From the NCBI GenBank assembly GCA_031761405.1, contig JASEVX010000012.1:27885217-27949216 (forward strand): DNA of 64,000 nt. Direction: 5' to 3'. A model generated the notes under the pieces. It saw only the letters and a program-made list of their open reading frames with translations, ran no database searches and was not told the origin of the DNA. Position 1 is the stretch's first letter; the number at the start of each line of letters is the position of its first letter. Below are positions 32,126 through 42,199 of the stretch, piece by piece. Made by a program: the position numbers and the translations under genes. Origin of the DNA: Serripes groenlandicus (taxonomy: Eukaryota > Mollusca > Bivalvia > Cardiida > Cardiidae).

Positions 32126-33560
32126 TCAGTATATATATATAATTGTATTTCTTATTACATCACTGGAAAATATATAATGTGTAATTATAAATTATATATA
32201 CATGTACTAACATAGCTTAATTAATGTCATATATATTGTTAGGTATGGGGGAGGATGACCGTGACATTCACATATCTATGCGCGTGGCTTATAAAGTTAT
32301 TGACGCCGCGCGGAAGCTAGTCTGTTTCCTTTACATAGTAATAAGCTTTTTTAATAGTTTGATTTACGGCACTCAATAAAGGTTCCCTTTTCCCTCAACT
32401 TCCTAGGCTACGCTTTTTTAATTGTTTGGTTTACGACCCCAAAAATTCGGGGGATGTATTTGCCTATTTATAAAATGATGTTGTATTTCTAAACTAGAAA
32501 CGTTCCTCCCTATATATACTCCCGTTTTTGTTATCATACTTCTGCTAAACTGGAAGGAGAATAGACTTTCCCCTCTCCTTCCAAAGCTTGTGTTACAATT
32601 AACTAATAACTTGAGGCATTAAACCTTAATATATGTTAATATTTAAGCACCTATGTTTTTGTTTTATCTAATTGATCTAGTTAGGGCATATTTAAAACCA
32701 TTTATTGGTAAACATTTCAGAAACTTCAGCTTGTATGACATATTATAGTTGCAGTCAATGTTAAGCAAACTGTAAATCAAATGGTTATATGACTTAACTG
32801 GTCATTTCACGACTAAACTTCACATGCTGAATATCACATAGATCGCAGCATATAAAACGTCTAATCCCTGCTCTTGGTAACCTTTTATGATAGGCTGGTG
32901 TATTCAGGTGAGCAATATAGGCACATCTTGGCCTTCTTGTTTCAAATAAAGGGACATTTAGCCTTCGTAATCGAAATATTTACATCCGGCCTGTTTGCAC
33001 ATGTTATTTAAATGTACTGAACTGCATCTACTTCCTTTAAGTCATGTTTCAAAATCAGGCGCGGCGTATTTGATACTATGCATCAAAATTCGTCTTGTAT
33101 ATCTTTTAAAATAAGACTCCAAATTGCAAATTTAGTATTTTAAAGTTGTTTGAATGTGAAAGTAGAGAATGTAAAACACCGGTTTTGTCCGGGCCCGAAT
33201 TGGTCCAAATCGACGGTAACCATGTTCGCCCGGTGAATTCTTTCTTGCATAATGCATGACCAGCCACTTTCTTTGGATTGATTTAAAGCTTAAATGTAAC
33301 TCTTTTCAATTATATATACGGTGTTTTACAAGAGAAACGCTTATTAAGAGTGATAATTGAGTGCTGAATCTGGTCGATTTACATGTAAACCGACACATAC
33401 AATAATCCAATGAAAATGTATAACCTATTGTCGAAGAAACCTTACAGACAGGTCAGTGAACACTGACTATATAAACCAATTGGAAACTGACATTTAAAAG
33501 AACATTCCAAATGGCTCGTTAAAACGTGTCCTTTCTACATCTCCGAACAGTGAACATTTA
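32126..33560. other. Intergenic, nothing recognised
   Basis: AT-rich DNA between repeats and the tRNA cluster. No splice-consistent coding segment seen. Confidence 0.4.
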
Positions 33561-33564
33561 TATA

Positions 33565-33830
33565 CGACACGAATACGAGTCTGTTCTTTCTGGCGACTAG
33601 TATTTGAAGCGCAAAAGAACGATTTATGTAAATTTATTCATTACAAAACAGAAAGGTTCCGCTGGGGCTCGAATCCCATGACCTTCTGCTGCGAATACGA
33701 GTCTCTTTTTTCTGGCGACTAGTATTTGAAGCGCAACAAAACGACTTATTCCTTACAAAACAGAAAAGACAAGTCATCCGTTCCTTCAAAAGAAAGGTTC
33801 CGCTGGGGCTCGAACCCAGGACCTTCTGCG
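33565..33830 (-). repeat. Local tandem duplication carrying tRNA-Val ends
   Basis: The segment CGAATACGAGTCT.., CTGGCGACTAGTATTTGAAG and TTACAAAACAGAAA occurs twice (about 33570-33654 and 33695-33770). Each is followed by a tRNA-Val start in + coordinates. Confidence 0.75.
33655..33690 (-). pseudogene. tRNA-Val 3'-half fragment
   Basis: Matches the acceptor, T arm and part of the anticodon stem of the neighbouring tRNA-Val, then breaks at the duplication joint. The D arm and anticodon are missing. Confidence 0.8.
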
Positions 33831-33867
33831 TGTGAAGCAGACGTGATAACCACTACACCACGGAACC
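33796..33867 (-). tRNA. tRNA-Val (CAC)
   Basis: Identical to the AAC gene at 31559 except in the anticodon loop, TTCACAC. Acceptor and T stems are fully paired. A TTTT stop follows (CTTTCTTTTGA on the minus strand). Confidence 0.93.
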
Positions 33868-33912
33868 CATATACATTAATACAGTATCGTTTATCCTAAT
33901 ACTTGAATACAT

Positions 33913-34400
33913 CGAGGGCTTGACGTGAATTGATTGATTTGGGTTTAACGCCGTTTTTAACAATTTCTCAGTTATATCACGGCGGCCAGTTAACCTACTC
34001 ATGCATTTCCTGGTTTTCTCATACCAGTACTGCACACAACAATCTTCCCAAGCAACTGGCTGCTTTTCCACATAGACTTAACCCATTGGTAGAAGACGAA
34101 TGACGCATGTCGCATGACTTTCGTCAATCCTCGGAAAGAAAGTTGGCAGAGCCGGGATTCGAACTCACAATCCCTGGATTGACGGCCCGCGTCGCTACCG
34201 ACTGAGCTACCGGGGCTCGGCGCTTGGCGTGAAACGGTTGTAACTAAAATTTATTTTACTAAGGTTAATCACCTCACCATAAGGTCTTTATAAGCGTTAA
34301 ATCATTTTTCTTGGTAAACAATGGAAATTTAGGTGCCATTGCTCGTTTTGATCAATAGCACCTAAATAGGCATTGTTTACAAAAGGGTCAAAATTTTCGT
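33913..34400. mobile_element. MITE-3, second copy, split by SINE-II
   Basis: The left end CGAGGGCTTGACGTGAA breaks at 33929 and resumes at 34222 with GCTTGGCGTGAAACGG. The right inverted end is missing. The central GGTGCCATTGCTCG hairpin is present. Confidence 0.7.
33930..34221 (-). mobile_element. SINE-II, complete, nested in MITE-3
   Basis: Flanked by a 12-bp duplication with one mismatch (GCTTGACGTGAA 33918-33929, GCTTGGCGTGAA 34222-34233). The head in reverse is CCGAGCCCCGGTAGCTCAG and the tail is CAAATCAATCAA. Confidence 0.85.
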
Positions 34401-34510
34401 ATCGAATGAGGTTTGTGTAGTTCGGCCAATCAAGCGACCTCAGAAAACAGCATGCAAACAAATTAACGAAGAAAAAAAATACAAGTCACTCATTTCTTTA
34501 CAAAAAATAA

Positions 34511-34582
34511 GGTTCCGCTGGGGCTCGAACCCAGGACCTTCTGCGTGTTAAGCAGACGTGATAACCACTACACCACGGAACC
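34511..34582 (-). tRNA. tRNA-Val (AAC)
   Basis: Same sequence as the gene at 31559, with all stems paired and anticodon loop TTAACAC. It is followed on the minus strand by a six-T stop. Confidence 0.93.
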
Positions 34583-34778
34583 GACATGCTGTACAGATTG
34601 TAAGTAGTACTTAATATAATCACATTTTAAATAATTATCGTTTTTGTGTTGTCAGGATTGTGGGGTTAGCATTACGACTGACTCGCAGGTGTCACGATAA
34701 AAGGTAACCCTCCGTGAACAGTTTGTGATATAAGTGAAAAAAGAAAACACATGTTACTCATTTCTTAAAAGAAAAAAA

Positions 34779-34850
34779 GGTTCCGCTGGGGCTCGAACCC
34801 AGGACCTTCTGCGTGTTAAGCAGACGTGATAACCACTACACCACGGAACC
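34779..34850 (-). tRNA. tRNA-Val (AAC)
   Basis: Same sequence as its neighbour at 34511, with a seven-T stop. The flank (GTAGTACTTAATATAATC) is also shared with that neighbour, so the two arose by local duplication. Confidence 0.93.
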
Positions 34851-35175
34851 GATATACTGCTAAGTATGTAGAGTAGTACTTAATATAATCTCATTTAAAA
34901 ATAAGTATCGTCTTTTTACATTTATTCTATAAAAAACAAATCATAAGACATGAATATAAATATTTTCACATTTCGTGACTTCTTAAAATCCTTGTCTCAA
35001 CATGTACAATAACTAGTTGACATCATCGTAATTTGTTAATATTGGTAACGGGGAGATAACTTGTATCTCCATACAGACGACAACTGAAGCATTTGCAGCA
35101 AATATTGTTTATAATATTAGAAAGGAAAAAAACCAGTTTTAATCATTTGCAAAAGAAACGTTCCATAAAATAAAT

Positions 35176-35247
35176 GGATCAGCTGCGGCTCGAACCCAAG
35201 ACCTTCTGCGTGTAAAGCAGACGTGATAACCACTACACCACGGAACC
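35176..35247 (-). pseudogene. tRNA-Val-like (TAC), decayed
   Basis: The anticodon loop TTTACAC would read TAC, the third valine isoacceptor. The acceptor has two mismatches (GGTTCCG/CTGATCC) and the T stem one G-G clash. It is probably a pseudogene. Confidence 0.75.
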
Positions 35248-35379
35248 GATGTAGTTGCGCTAAGTATCGTATAGTATTTGCTTAATAATGTTTTAAAAGA
35301 CATACCCTGTCGGTTTCATAAACATAAACATATTTGACTTCGACGGTCAACGGAGTGTTATTGGGATTCGCTAGTTATC

Positions 35380-35600
35380 CCTTATTGTCAGGCTTCTCCG
35401 TCTGTCTGTGTTTGAGTGTGTGTGTCTGTTTTTGTGTAAAGCAACGCTCCACAGCCCAAACCGACGGGCCGATTCAGATGAAACTTGATGAACAGGTGCC
35501 ATAGGGGCTCAGGGTGCGCGCGTTTGAGTTTCGTTACTAAGGACCCACAACCAAGGCGAAATCCCACGTCTCCTACCGGCTTGTTATTAAATAAATCATT
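35380..35600. other. Possible dispersed repeat, unclassified
   Basis: CTCCGTCTGTCTGTG, CGACGGGCCGATTCAGATG and CCCACGTCTCC have a composition unlike the flanks. No coding frame and no inverted ends seen. Confidence 0.3.
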
Positions 35601-35729
35601 ATGTTATGAATGCCCAATTTAGCAACGAGATTTGAGAGTGTTACTCTAGTTGAAAACGATTTCGTAAAGTTTCCCTTTTTTCAACAATTCTATTTCAAAA
35701 ATGATATGTTATGCTGCAACTGCGTATTT

Positions 35730-35927
35730 AGTCTCGCCTTTATGTGGAAAAGGGTAAATGTTATCATCTTTTTTTTTTTCTGTCTTTACTGTGTCAATCT
35801 TTACTGCAAATGCTTTATACTGTAACACTGTTTTTTGCCACAAAATTTTTACTTTCATTTTCGATATATTATAAAGATGTTTTCAAAGTTGTCTGCTGCA
35901 TATGTGTTGCATGTGGGAAAGGATTAA
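35730..35927. mobile_element. MITE-1-like, degenerate
   Basis: The right end GTCTGCTGCATATGTGTTG, CATGTGGGAAAGGATTAA is recognisable. The left end is weak (TGTGGAAAAGGGTAAA). Confidence 0.45.
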
Positions 35928-35949
35928 ATAAAGCCTATAAAACATTTTA

Positions 35950-36835
35950 GCTGACATGACACTGAAAAATCGTCTATAATTTCAACTTCTGAGCATGTCT
36001 GTACAATTGCTCGTTTAATTAGATTGATTCAAAGTTGAAAACTTTTTGGGAAAATGTGAAATTGCTAATTTGAGAAAGTTTCTTTTTTCTTTAATTGTTC
36101 TAAAAAGACATCTGTTTATAGGTTTCAAAAATTACATATCTATCACTAATTACGTAACATAACTTGAACTTTATTTATACATTAAGCATTATATCTCATT
36201 TTCAAATTATACAAATATAAAAACATACATTGGAAAATGGCATGGTACATATTTACATGTATAAACACAATTATAGGTGTAGACGTTAGTTGAGACTACT
36301 GCTTAAAGGACAGACATAATGTCATGGCCACTCTTATTTGTTTTCTGGTGCATAAGTACTCTTATTAGCAGCATGGCTCATTTGATTTGAAAACATTTGG
36401 TTTATACGTCATACATTGAAATCTGCAAAATCCAAGGTAAGCGTTTGGGCCGCTCTATAAACTGATCTACATCTTGTTTGCAACACAATAATAAAAGATG
36501 TACTGATTCTCTAGGTGCAACTTAATGCTCCACAAGAACGCTGACCATATAACGTAATCTGACTCAAAACAGCTCGAAAAACGGTTTACACGTGACTTTG
36601 CTCAAGAAAACGGCGAAGGGTCAGTCAGGATGGTAGCTAGATTTAAATGGAACAATTTAGTCTAATAGTTACGTATAATAAAAAGGCCAAAACTGTTTAA
36701 CCTTTAAAATGTTGTAGGGCTTATTTTCGTGAGAACATCCGATTTAACTCGTCACCTTATTTGGAATATGCCAAAATCTCGTGAGTTCGAATACTAGGTG
36801 CTATCAATAATATTTCAAGCCTTTTACAGAAAGAT
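35950..36835. other. Intergenic, nothing recognised
   Basis: No gene or named repeat seen. Confidence 0.4.
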
Positions 36836-36839
36836 GATT

Positions 36840-37015
36840 GGAACCGGGTGCCCCGAGTTCGATCCCTAGTCGCTGCGGTAATGGTGAAGTGCCCTTTGGC
36901 AAGGCACATTCCTAGCCTATTTTATTAAACCCTTGAATAAGTGAACTGTCGCTCGTGATGTAACTGAAATAATGTTGAAACGGCGTAAAAACCCAATTAA
37001 AGAAACAACAACAAC
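36840..37015 (+). mobile_element. SINE-III, decayed
   Basis: GAACCGGGTGCCCCGAGTTC, GGCAAGGCACATTCCTAGCC and GATGTAACTGAAATAATG are diagnostic. The first half of the head is lost. Confidence 0.65.
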
Positions 37016-37198
37016 AGAACGATGGTTTCTTCCTGCAATGGCTTTGTTAGAATACATATCAATACAAAAAAAATAAAATGATTAAGAAGATTAATATACG
37101 TATTTCAACTATTTTACAAAACAATAAATGCTTCTAATATCATTCTGCCACAACGTATTCAAATGTCGTCTGCTGCAGAGGCTTCAGAAAGCGTATGT

Positions 37199-37490
37199 AT
37201 GTATGTCGTATTATCCGTTACGGCTACCCTTAACCAGTCATTTCACGATGGCGAGTTCACCTACCCATGTGCTTCCTGGTTTTCTCACACAAAATCCCCG
37301 AACAATAGTATTTGTAATGGCTGCTTTCCCACATAGACCGTAAGCCCATTGGTGGACGACGAAGGACGCTGAACGCATTGACTGTTGTCAAACGTCGGAA
37401 ATAATGTTTGCCGACCTGCGGTGTAAACTCACACACTCTGGATTGACAGACCTTCAACTCTATTCAATAATCATACTATTATTTATAGAG
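37199..37490. repeat. Perfect 292-bp tandem duplication, unit 1
   Basis: This unit and the next (37491-37782) are identical at every position I compared. It contains SINE-II body and tail in reverse (CACGATGGCGAGTTCACC, TTGACTGTTGTCAAACG) but no complete tRNA-like head. Confidence 0.9.
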
Positions 37491-37782
37491 ATGTATGTCG
37501 TATTATCCGTTACGGCTACCCTTAACCAGTCATTTCACGATGGCGAGTTCACCTACCCATGTGCTTCCTGGTTTTCTCACACAAAATCCCCGAACAATAG
37601 TATTTGTAATGGCTGCTTTCCCACATAGACCGTAAGCCCATTGGTGGACGACGAAGGACGCTGAACGCATTGACTGTTGTCAAACGTCGGAAATAATGTT
37701 TGCCGACCTGCGGTGTAAACTCACACACTCTGGATTGACAGACCTTCAACTCTATTCAATAATCATACTATTATTTATAGAG
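37491..37782. repeat. Perfect 292-bp tandem duplication, unit 2
   Basis: Identical to the preceding unit. The lack of any difference means either a very recent event or an assembly duplication. Confidence 0.9.
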
Positions 37783-38045
37783 ATTTTTCTATAAATTTGA
37801 AAGTCGTCTGCTGTTGAATTAATGTTCGTGGGAATGGGTGAAGTTTGAAATATTAATATTGACGCTTTTCTTCTACGTCTATACACAATGTGTGGCAAGC
37901 AATAAATACGTTTTATAAAGGGGACTAGACAATGAGAAGTAAACTGGTCTTTTGCCATTATTTCACTTTTAGGACTCACCTAAAACCTAAATGAGACGAT
38001 TATTGTGAGTACCCACAACATTGCGTTTAATGGTCATTTAAGGGT

Positions 38046-38258
38046 TTAACTCTTTCAGCGCCAAAGGCAATGTTGAGCTTTTTGCAAACAATACAGATTC
38101 AGGTGAGTCAGCTCGTAACGAGCTGTCTCACCTGAAATCTGCATTGTTTGGCTGTGAGTTATAAAAATATTCCAAAAATCCTAAAACATGAAAATAGAGT
38201 CGTCCGAGTTTGAACATGGAAGAGTCTACTTTAAACAATTCGGCGCTGAAGGGTTTAA
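38046..38258. mobile_element. MITE-2, complete TTAA-flanked copy
   Basis: TTAACTCTTTCAGCGCC at the left and GGCGCTGAAGGGTTTAA at the right. The centre is a hairpin, CAGCTCGTAACGAGCTG. It has the same architecture as the copy at 27827, but a better-preserved palindrome. Confidence 0.85.
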
Positions 38259-38721
38259 TGATGTGAAATACTATTTTTAGTTAGAGCTCTGTGTGTATAT
38301 ATATATGATATGATATACATGTACATTTGTGTACGATTATTTTTGGGACCGTTGTCAATAGACATCCGTTCCAGAATCAACATAATTACCAAACTGTTTT
38401 TCAGAGTTACTACGTTTCTGATAACACAAGCAGCTTTCCTTTTGTAATAAAGTCGTTGTCTTTCTCCTGTGGAGTCACAGATGCCTGTGTGACAAGATGT
38501 CGAACAAGAAAGATCCTGTTCAGGCTGCGCAGACTTAAATATATATATACGGTTTATTTCTGATGAAAAATAAACTTGCTGCAAGGATTTGCCCGATGCA
38601 TAAATTGAAGCTCGCTTATAATAAGGTGACCTTTCGCGCTTGCAGACACATTTTCACGAAGCAAAACATTTTCACGCATCTGCAGCAAACGGCTTTCGAA
38701 CACATTGTATTCAACTCTACT

Positions 38722-38930
38722 CGGAAGACAGTGGTGCAGAGGTAGAGCGTCGACCTCTCACATCAAAGGTCCCTGGTTCGAGTCCCGTGATGAGCGGGTC
38801 CTGACTTTGGGATTTTTCCACACAATCGGCGCGAGTACTGGTTAAGTATCCAGGAAGCAGACATCGAGCGTGATTAATATAAGCTTAAAGCTTGTTTCGC
38901 AATCGATTTAAAATAAATAAGTTTAAACTA
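38722..38930 (+). mobile_element. SINE-VI, tRNA-headed
   Basis: Head CAGTGGTGCAGAGGTAGAGC and B box GGTTCGAGTCCC. The body differs from the other families (GAGCGGGTCCTGACTTTGGG). The tail is GTGATTAATATAAGC..AAATAAATAAG. It is the only copy seen in the window. Confidence 0.7.
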
Positions 38931-39179
38931 ACTAACTCTATTTATCCGTAACACTTTCATTTAGACACATTTTTTTTGATATTTGATAATTTAATTCTGG
39001 ATTAAATGGGATTAAAAAAGAATATTTAAAAATTCTTTTCCAATGTTTCACAAGAAGCTATTCAACAAAACTCCTCTTTGAAAGTTTGACAAAAGAAATA
39101 AAACATTTATGTAGTGTTAGCATGTTTTATGGACGGTGTTCGTTGGCTTTCATATAATAAAATGGCAAACAACAAGCCA

Positions 39180-39440
39180 ATTAAGCGTTTCCCACATAAA
39201 TAAGCTTTCTGACGCTTCTGCAGCTGATTGCATTGAAAACATTATTGAAATAGGATAAACTTCTCCGCTTGAGAAATTTCGCCTTTTGGTACAATGTTTG
39301 AACTATTCAATCATTAATCCTTTATTTATAGAGGTTTATCAAAAATTTAACCTTTTCAATCATTAATCTTTTATTTATAGAGGTTTATCAAAAATTTACT
39401 TAAACTCATCTGCTGTAGATATTATGTTTGTGAAAAGGGT
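39180..39440. mobile_element. MITE-1, degenerate, with internal 49-bp duplication
   Basis: TTAAGCGTTTCCCACATAAA at the left and GTTTGTGAAAAGGGTTTA at the right. An internal segment (TTTTCAATCATTAATC..) is repeated directly. Confidence 0.55.
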
Positions 39441-39826
39441 TTAGCCAAATAATGATTGGGGAGTCTTTCTCAGAATCAAATTTGTTTCAGATACATAAGC
39501 CTAATTTCCAGAACTATGTTTCACAGGCTCATATTTCTCTACAATGATAATTGTTTATTTTGATATTTTGCATTTACAAGTAGTATTTTGTTTCCATAAT
39601 TACCTATAAAAAAGAATATCTTTGGACACGTTTGAGAAACATGTACATAATATTACCATAAGTCTGATACCAAGATCAGTTGGTATAATTGTTTGTTGGG
39701 AGATCCATTACAAAAGTCATAGTGATTGGTTGATAACCATGGCTCCAATGTGGCATCGAAACAGGTTCGACAGGGGGCGAATCTTGCTTTACTTGTATGT
39801 ATAGACAGAAAATATACAGAACAGAA

Positions 39827-40645
39827 CAGAACAGAAATTTTATTTTCAACTTAAGCATAAACAGCTCATGGTTGATATTCACAAATATACATACAGAAAT
39901 GGTTAAGACAATGAAATAGTTGAGAAAAAGTACTTAACTAAGTTTAGATTAAATAAGTTTAAAATCAAGTTTATATGCATATGTATAAATACACACATAT
40001 ACACACGCAATTGTACATACACGCACATACCCATACACATACTTACATTATATATATATATATATATATATTAATATCAATATGAAATTAATTATATCAA
40101 GAAAGAAAGTGGGACTGTTAACGCCCGTCTAATAAGGATGCTTTTTATTTTCAAATAGAGAGTTTTCTCATCTCAAAAGCCTTGAGACAAAATGACGCCA
40201 GATTACATAAATATTTTTTTCTTTCTGTGTTTAAGAGTTATATGAACTTGTACATACTTGGACGTTGTGCGTAATAGCGCGGTATGAGTTGTTTTCTTAA
40301 TGTTTCATAGAACGGACAAACTAATACAAAATGGAACTCATCCTCCAAATCATTCAAATTATATAAGGTACAAATTCTTTGATTTCTTTCAATGTTTTCA
40401 TGACGACCAGTTTCAATTCTTAATTTATGGGATGTCAACCTTAGCTTAGATATAATGTTTCTATACTTTGGAAAAGTTAAAATATCCAAATAGCTAGACC
40501 GTTCAAATATTATTTGTTCAAACTGTCTAAAAAGTGAAAGTGATGAGTAATATTTGATATTTTCTTGCCATGTACATATATACATATCCCTTAATCTTTG
40601 CCGTAGCAGAGGTACAAATACATTAGTATTTACAGACTCTGGATA
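39827..40645 (-). mobile_element. LINE relic with (AGAAC)n tail
   Basis: The minus-strand frame 40238-40648 encodes the C-terminal part of a non-LTR ORF: SHKLRIETGRHENIERNQRI, DEFHFVLVCPFYETLR and MYKFI. It is clearly the same family as the relic at 17015-18012. The 3' UTR runs to an (AGAAC)n tail at 39815-39835. No polymerase domain remains. A segment at 40760-40800 resembles 45800-45860 and may be more of it. Confidence 0.75.
40030..40075. repeat. (TA)n microsatellite
   Basis: A pure TA run within the 3' UTR of the LINE relic, preceded by CACACATATACACACG-type sequence. Confidence 0.85.
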
Positions 40646-41408
40646 CAACCAAATCCTTGAAAACTATTTAATCTAACAACCAGTCAGATCACAATTTGAT
40701 CTCTTCGTGACAAGAATGGACTGCACTTAAATTTCCGTTGTATTTTTTAAATCTTGATAAAGACCAAGTGGTCGAAAATTCAATAATTAAAGAGTAATAA
40801 TGATATAAAGTATTCAATTTATATTAAATCAGGTGAGCGATTCAGGACCATCATGGTCCACTTGAAGGTGTATTTAGAAAAGACTTTAAAATCTTCTTGT
40901 CCAAAAGTTAAGGTCCGATTTGAAAATATCTTTGGACAAATGTTCTTGGAGACCTGTTAACAAGTTTGTTCTTCCTTCAATGACTATCTATTCGGTTACA
41001 GCGTGCAGATTTTACAAACTTAAATAACCATGCTGGCTACTTCCCTGGTATGATTATCAATCACACCCTGCACATGAGCATTGCAATGTTGGCAGTAGGT
41101 AAAAAGAAATCTGGTCCTGACGTTGTTGCCATGGTCAATTAAAAACCAATAGGTAGATTAAAATGAAACTGGTTTTACTAAGTGACTTACCTCATTGTTA
41201 AGTGAAAGCATTCGTAGTAAACACACATATATTGTTTACATTCATATACGACTGCCTGCATAACCTTAAATTACGAATTCCAACACAACCGTCCCTTTAG
41301 TACTTTCAGTGCTTTGATCAGCTACTGTTACAAGTTAAAAACATTATCTGACCTTTGTCCCAATAATAAGTTAACAACAATACATAATCAGAACGTTTAC
41401 GTCCTTGT

Positions 41409-41945
41409 CGATCCTCGGTAGCGCAGTCGGTAGTGACTCTGGTTGTAAATCCAGGGGTTGTGAGTTCGACCCTAGCTCCGCCAACATTATTTCCTACGTT
41501 TGATGGCACTCCCGGGCTGTAAACTCAGGGGTTGTTAGTTCGAACCCAAGCTCCGCCAACATTCTTTCCTGCGTTTGATGGTAAACTCAGGGGTTGCGAC
41601 TCGGACACCAGCTCAGCCAACATTTGTTTTTACGTCTCATGTCGCTACCGGTTTGTAAATCAAGGGACCCTAGCTCAGCCACCATCTTTCCGACTTTTGA
41701 TGTCACTACCGGTAAATCCAGGGGATGTGAGTTCGAGCCCTAGCTCAACCAACATTCGTTCCGACGTTTGACAAAAAGTCGCTGAGATAAGCCTCAGCAA
41801 TGGGGAAAAATTGTGGAAAAAGAAACCAGTTGCTTGGAAATACTTTTTTTGTGAAGTATTAGTGTGAAAAAGCCATAAAAACCATGGAGATAATAAATAA
41901 ACTAACCGCCATGATATAACTGAAAAGTTGAACTCCAATAAACCA
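41409..41945 (+). mobile_element. SINE-II with about five tandem partial heads
   Basis: A TTCGA-type B-box region followed by AGCTC..CCAACATT occurs at about 41463, 41530, 41600, 41670 and 41725, each preceded by TAAAYYCAGGGG or a variant. The last head runs into a single body and tail (GATATAACTGAAAAG). Block A has one head here. The first two heads keep a good B box, and only the first keeps the A-box half. Confidence 0.75.
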
Positions 41946-42133
41946 AAAAGTTTATTTCCCACATTTCTCTCAGATATTATATTTGTTCTACATTCTGTTT
42001 TTAAATTTGACAAAGTTTAAAGTAGTTTATAATATAAATGTAATTTACATAAATGTCACAAAAAATTACATACGAAATTGACGAAATTAGTTAAAATTAC
42101 ACTTGTAATGTCAAATCACTCATTTCTGTTCTG

Positions 42134-42140
42134 TATAAAA
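42134..42140 (+). promoter_or_regulatory. TATA box of gene B
   Basis: TATAAAA 66 bases before the start codon, in the same context (TTCTGTTCTGTATAAAA) as gene A. Confidence 0.75.
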
Positions 42141-42199
42141 GCCGTCTGTTTACAGATTTCGCCAGACGACATTTTTGACCACCACACCAAACGACAAAG

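Larger units (their letters stand above)
37120..37845. mobile_element. MITE-1 remnant holding a duplicated SINE-II
   Basis: AATGTCGTCTGCTGCAGAGG at the left (37161) and AAAGTCGTCTGCTGTTGAAT at the right (37799) are MITE-1 subterminal parts. Between them lies a minus-strand SINE-II body in two copies. Confidence 0.55.

Noticed and set aside
37257..37749. Two identical 66-codon proteins
   Set aside because: They are copies of one chance frame in a duplicated SINE-II body.
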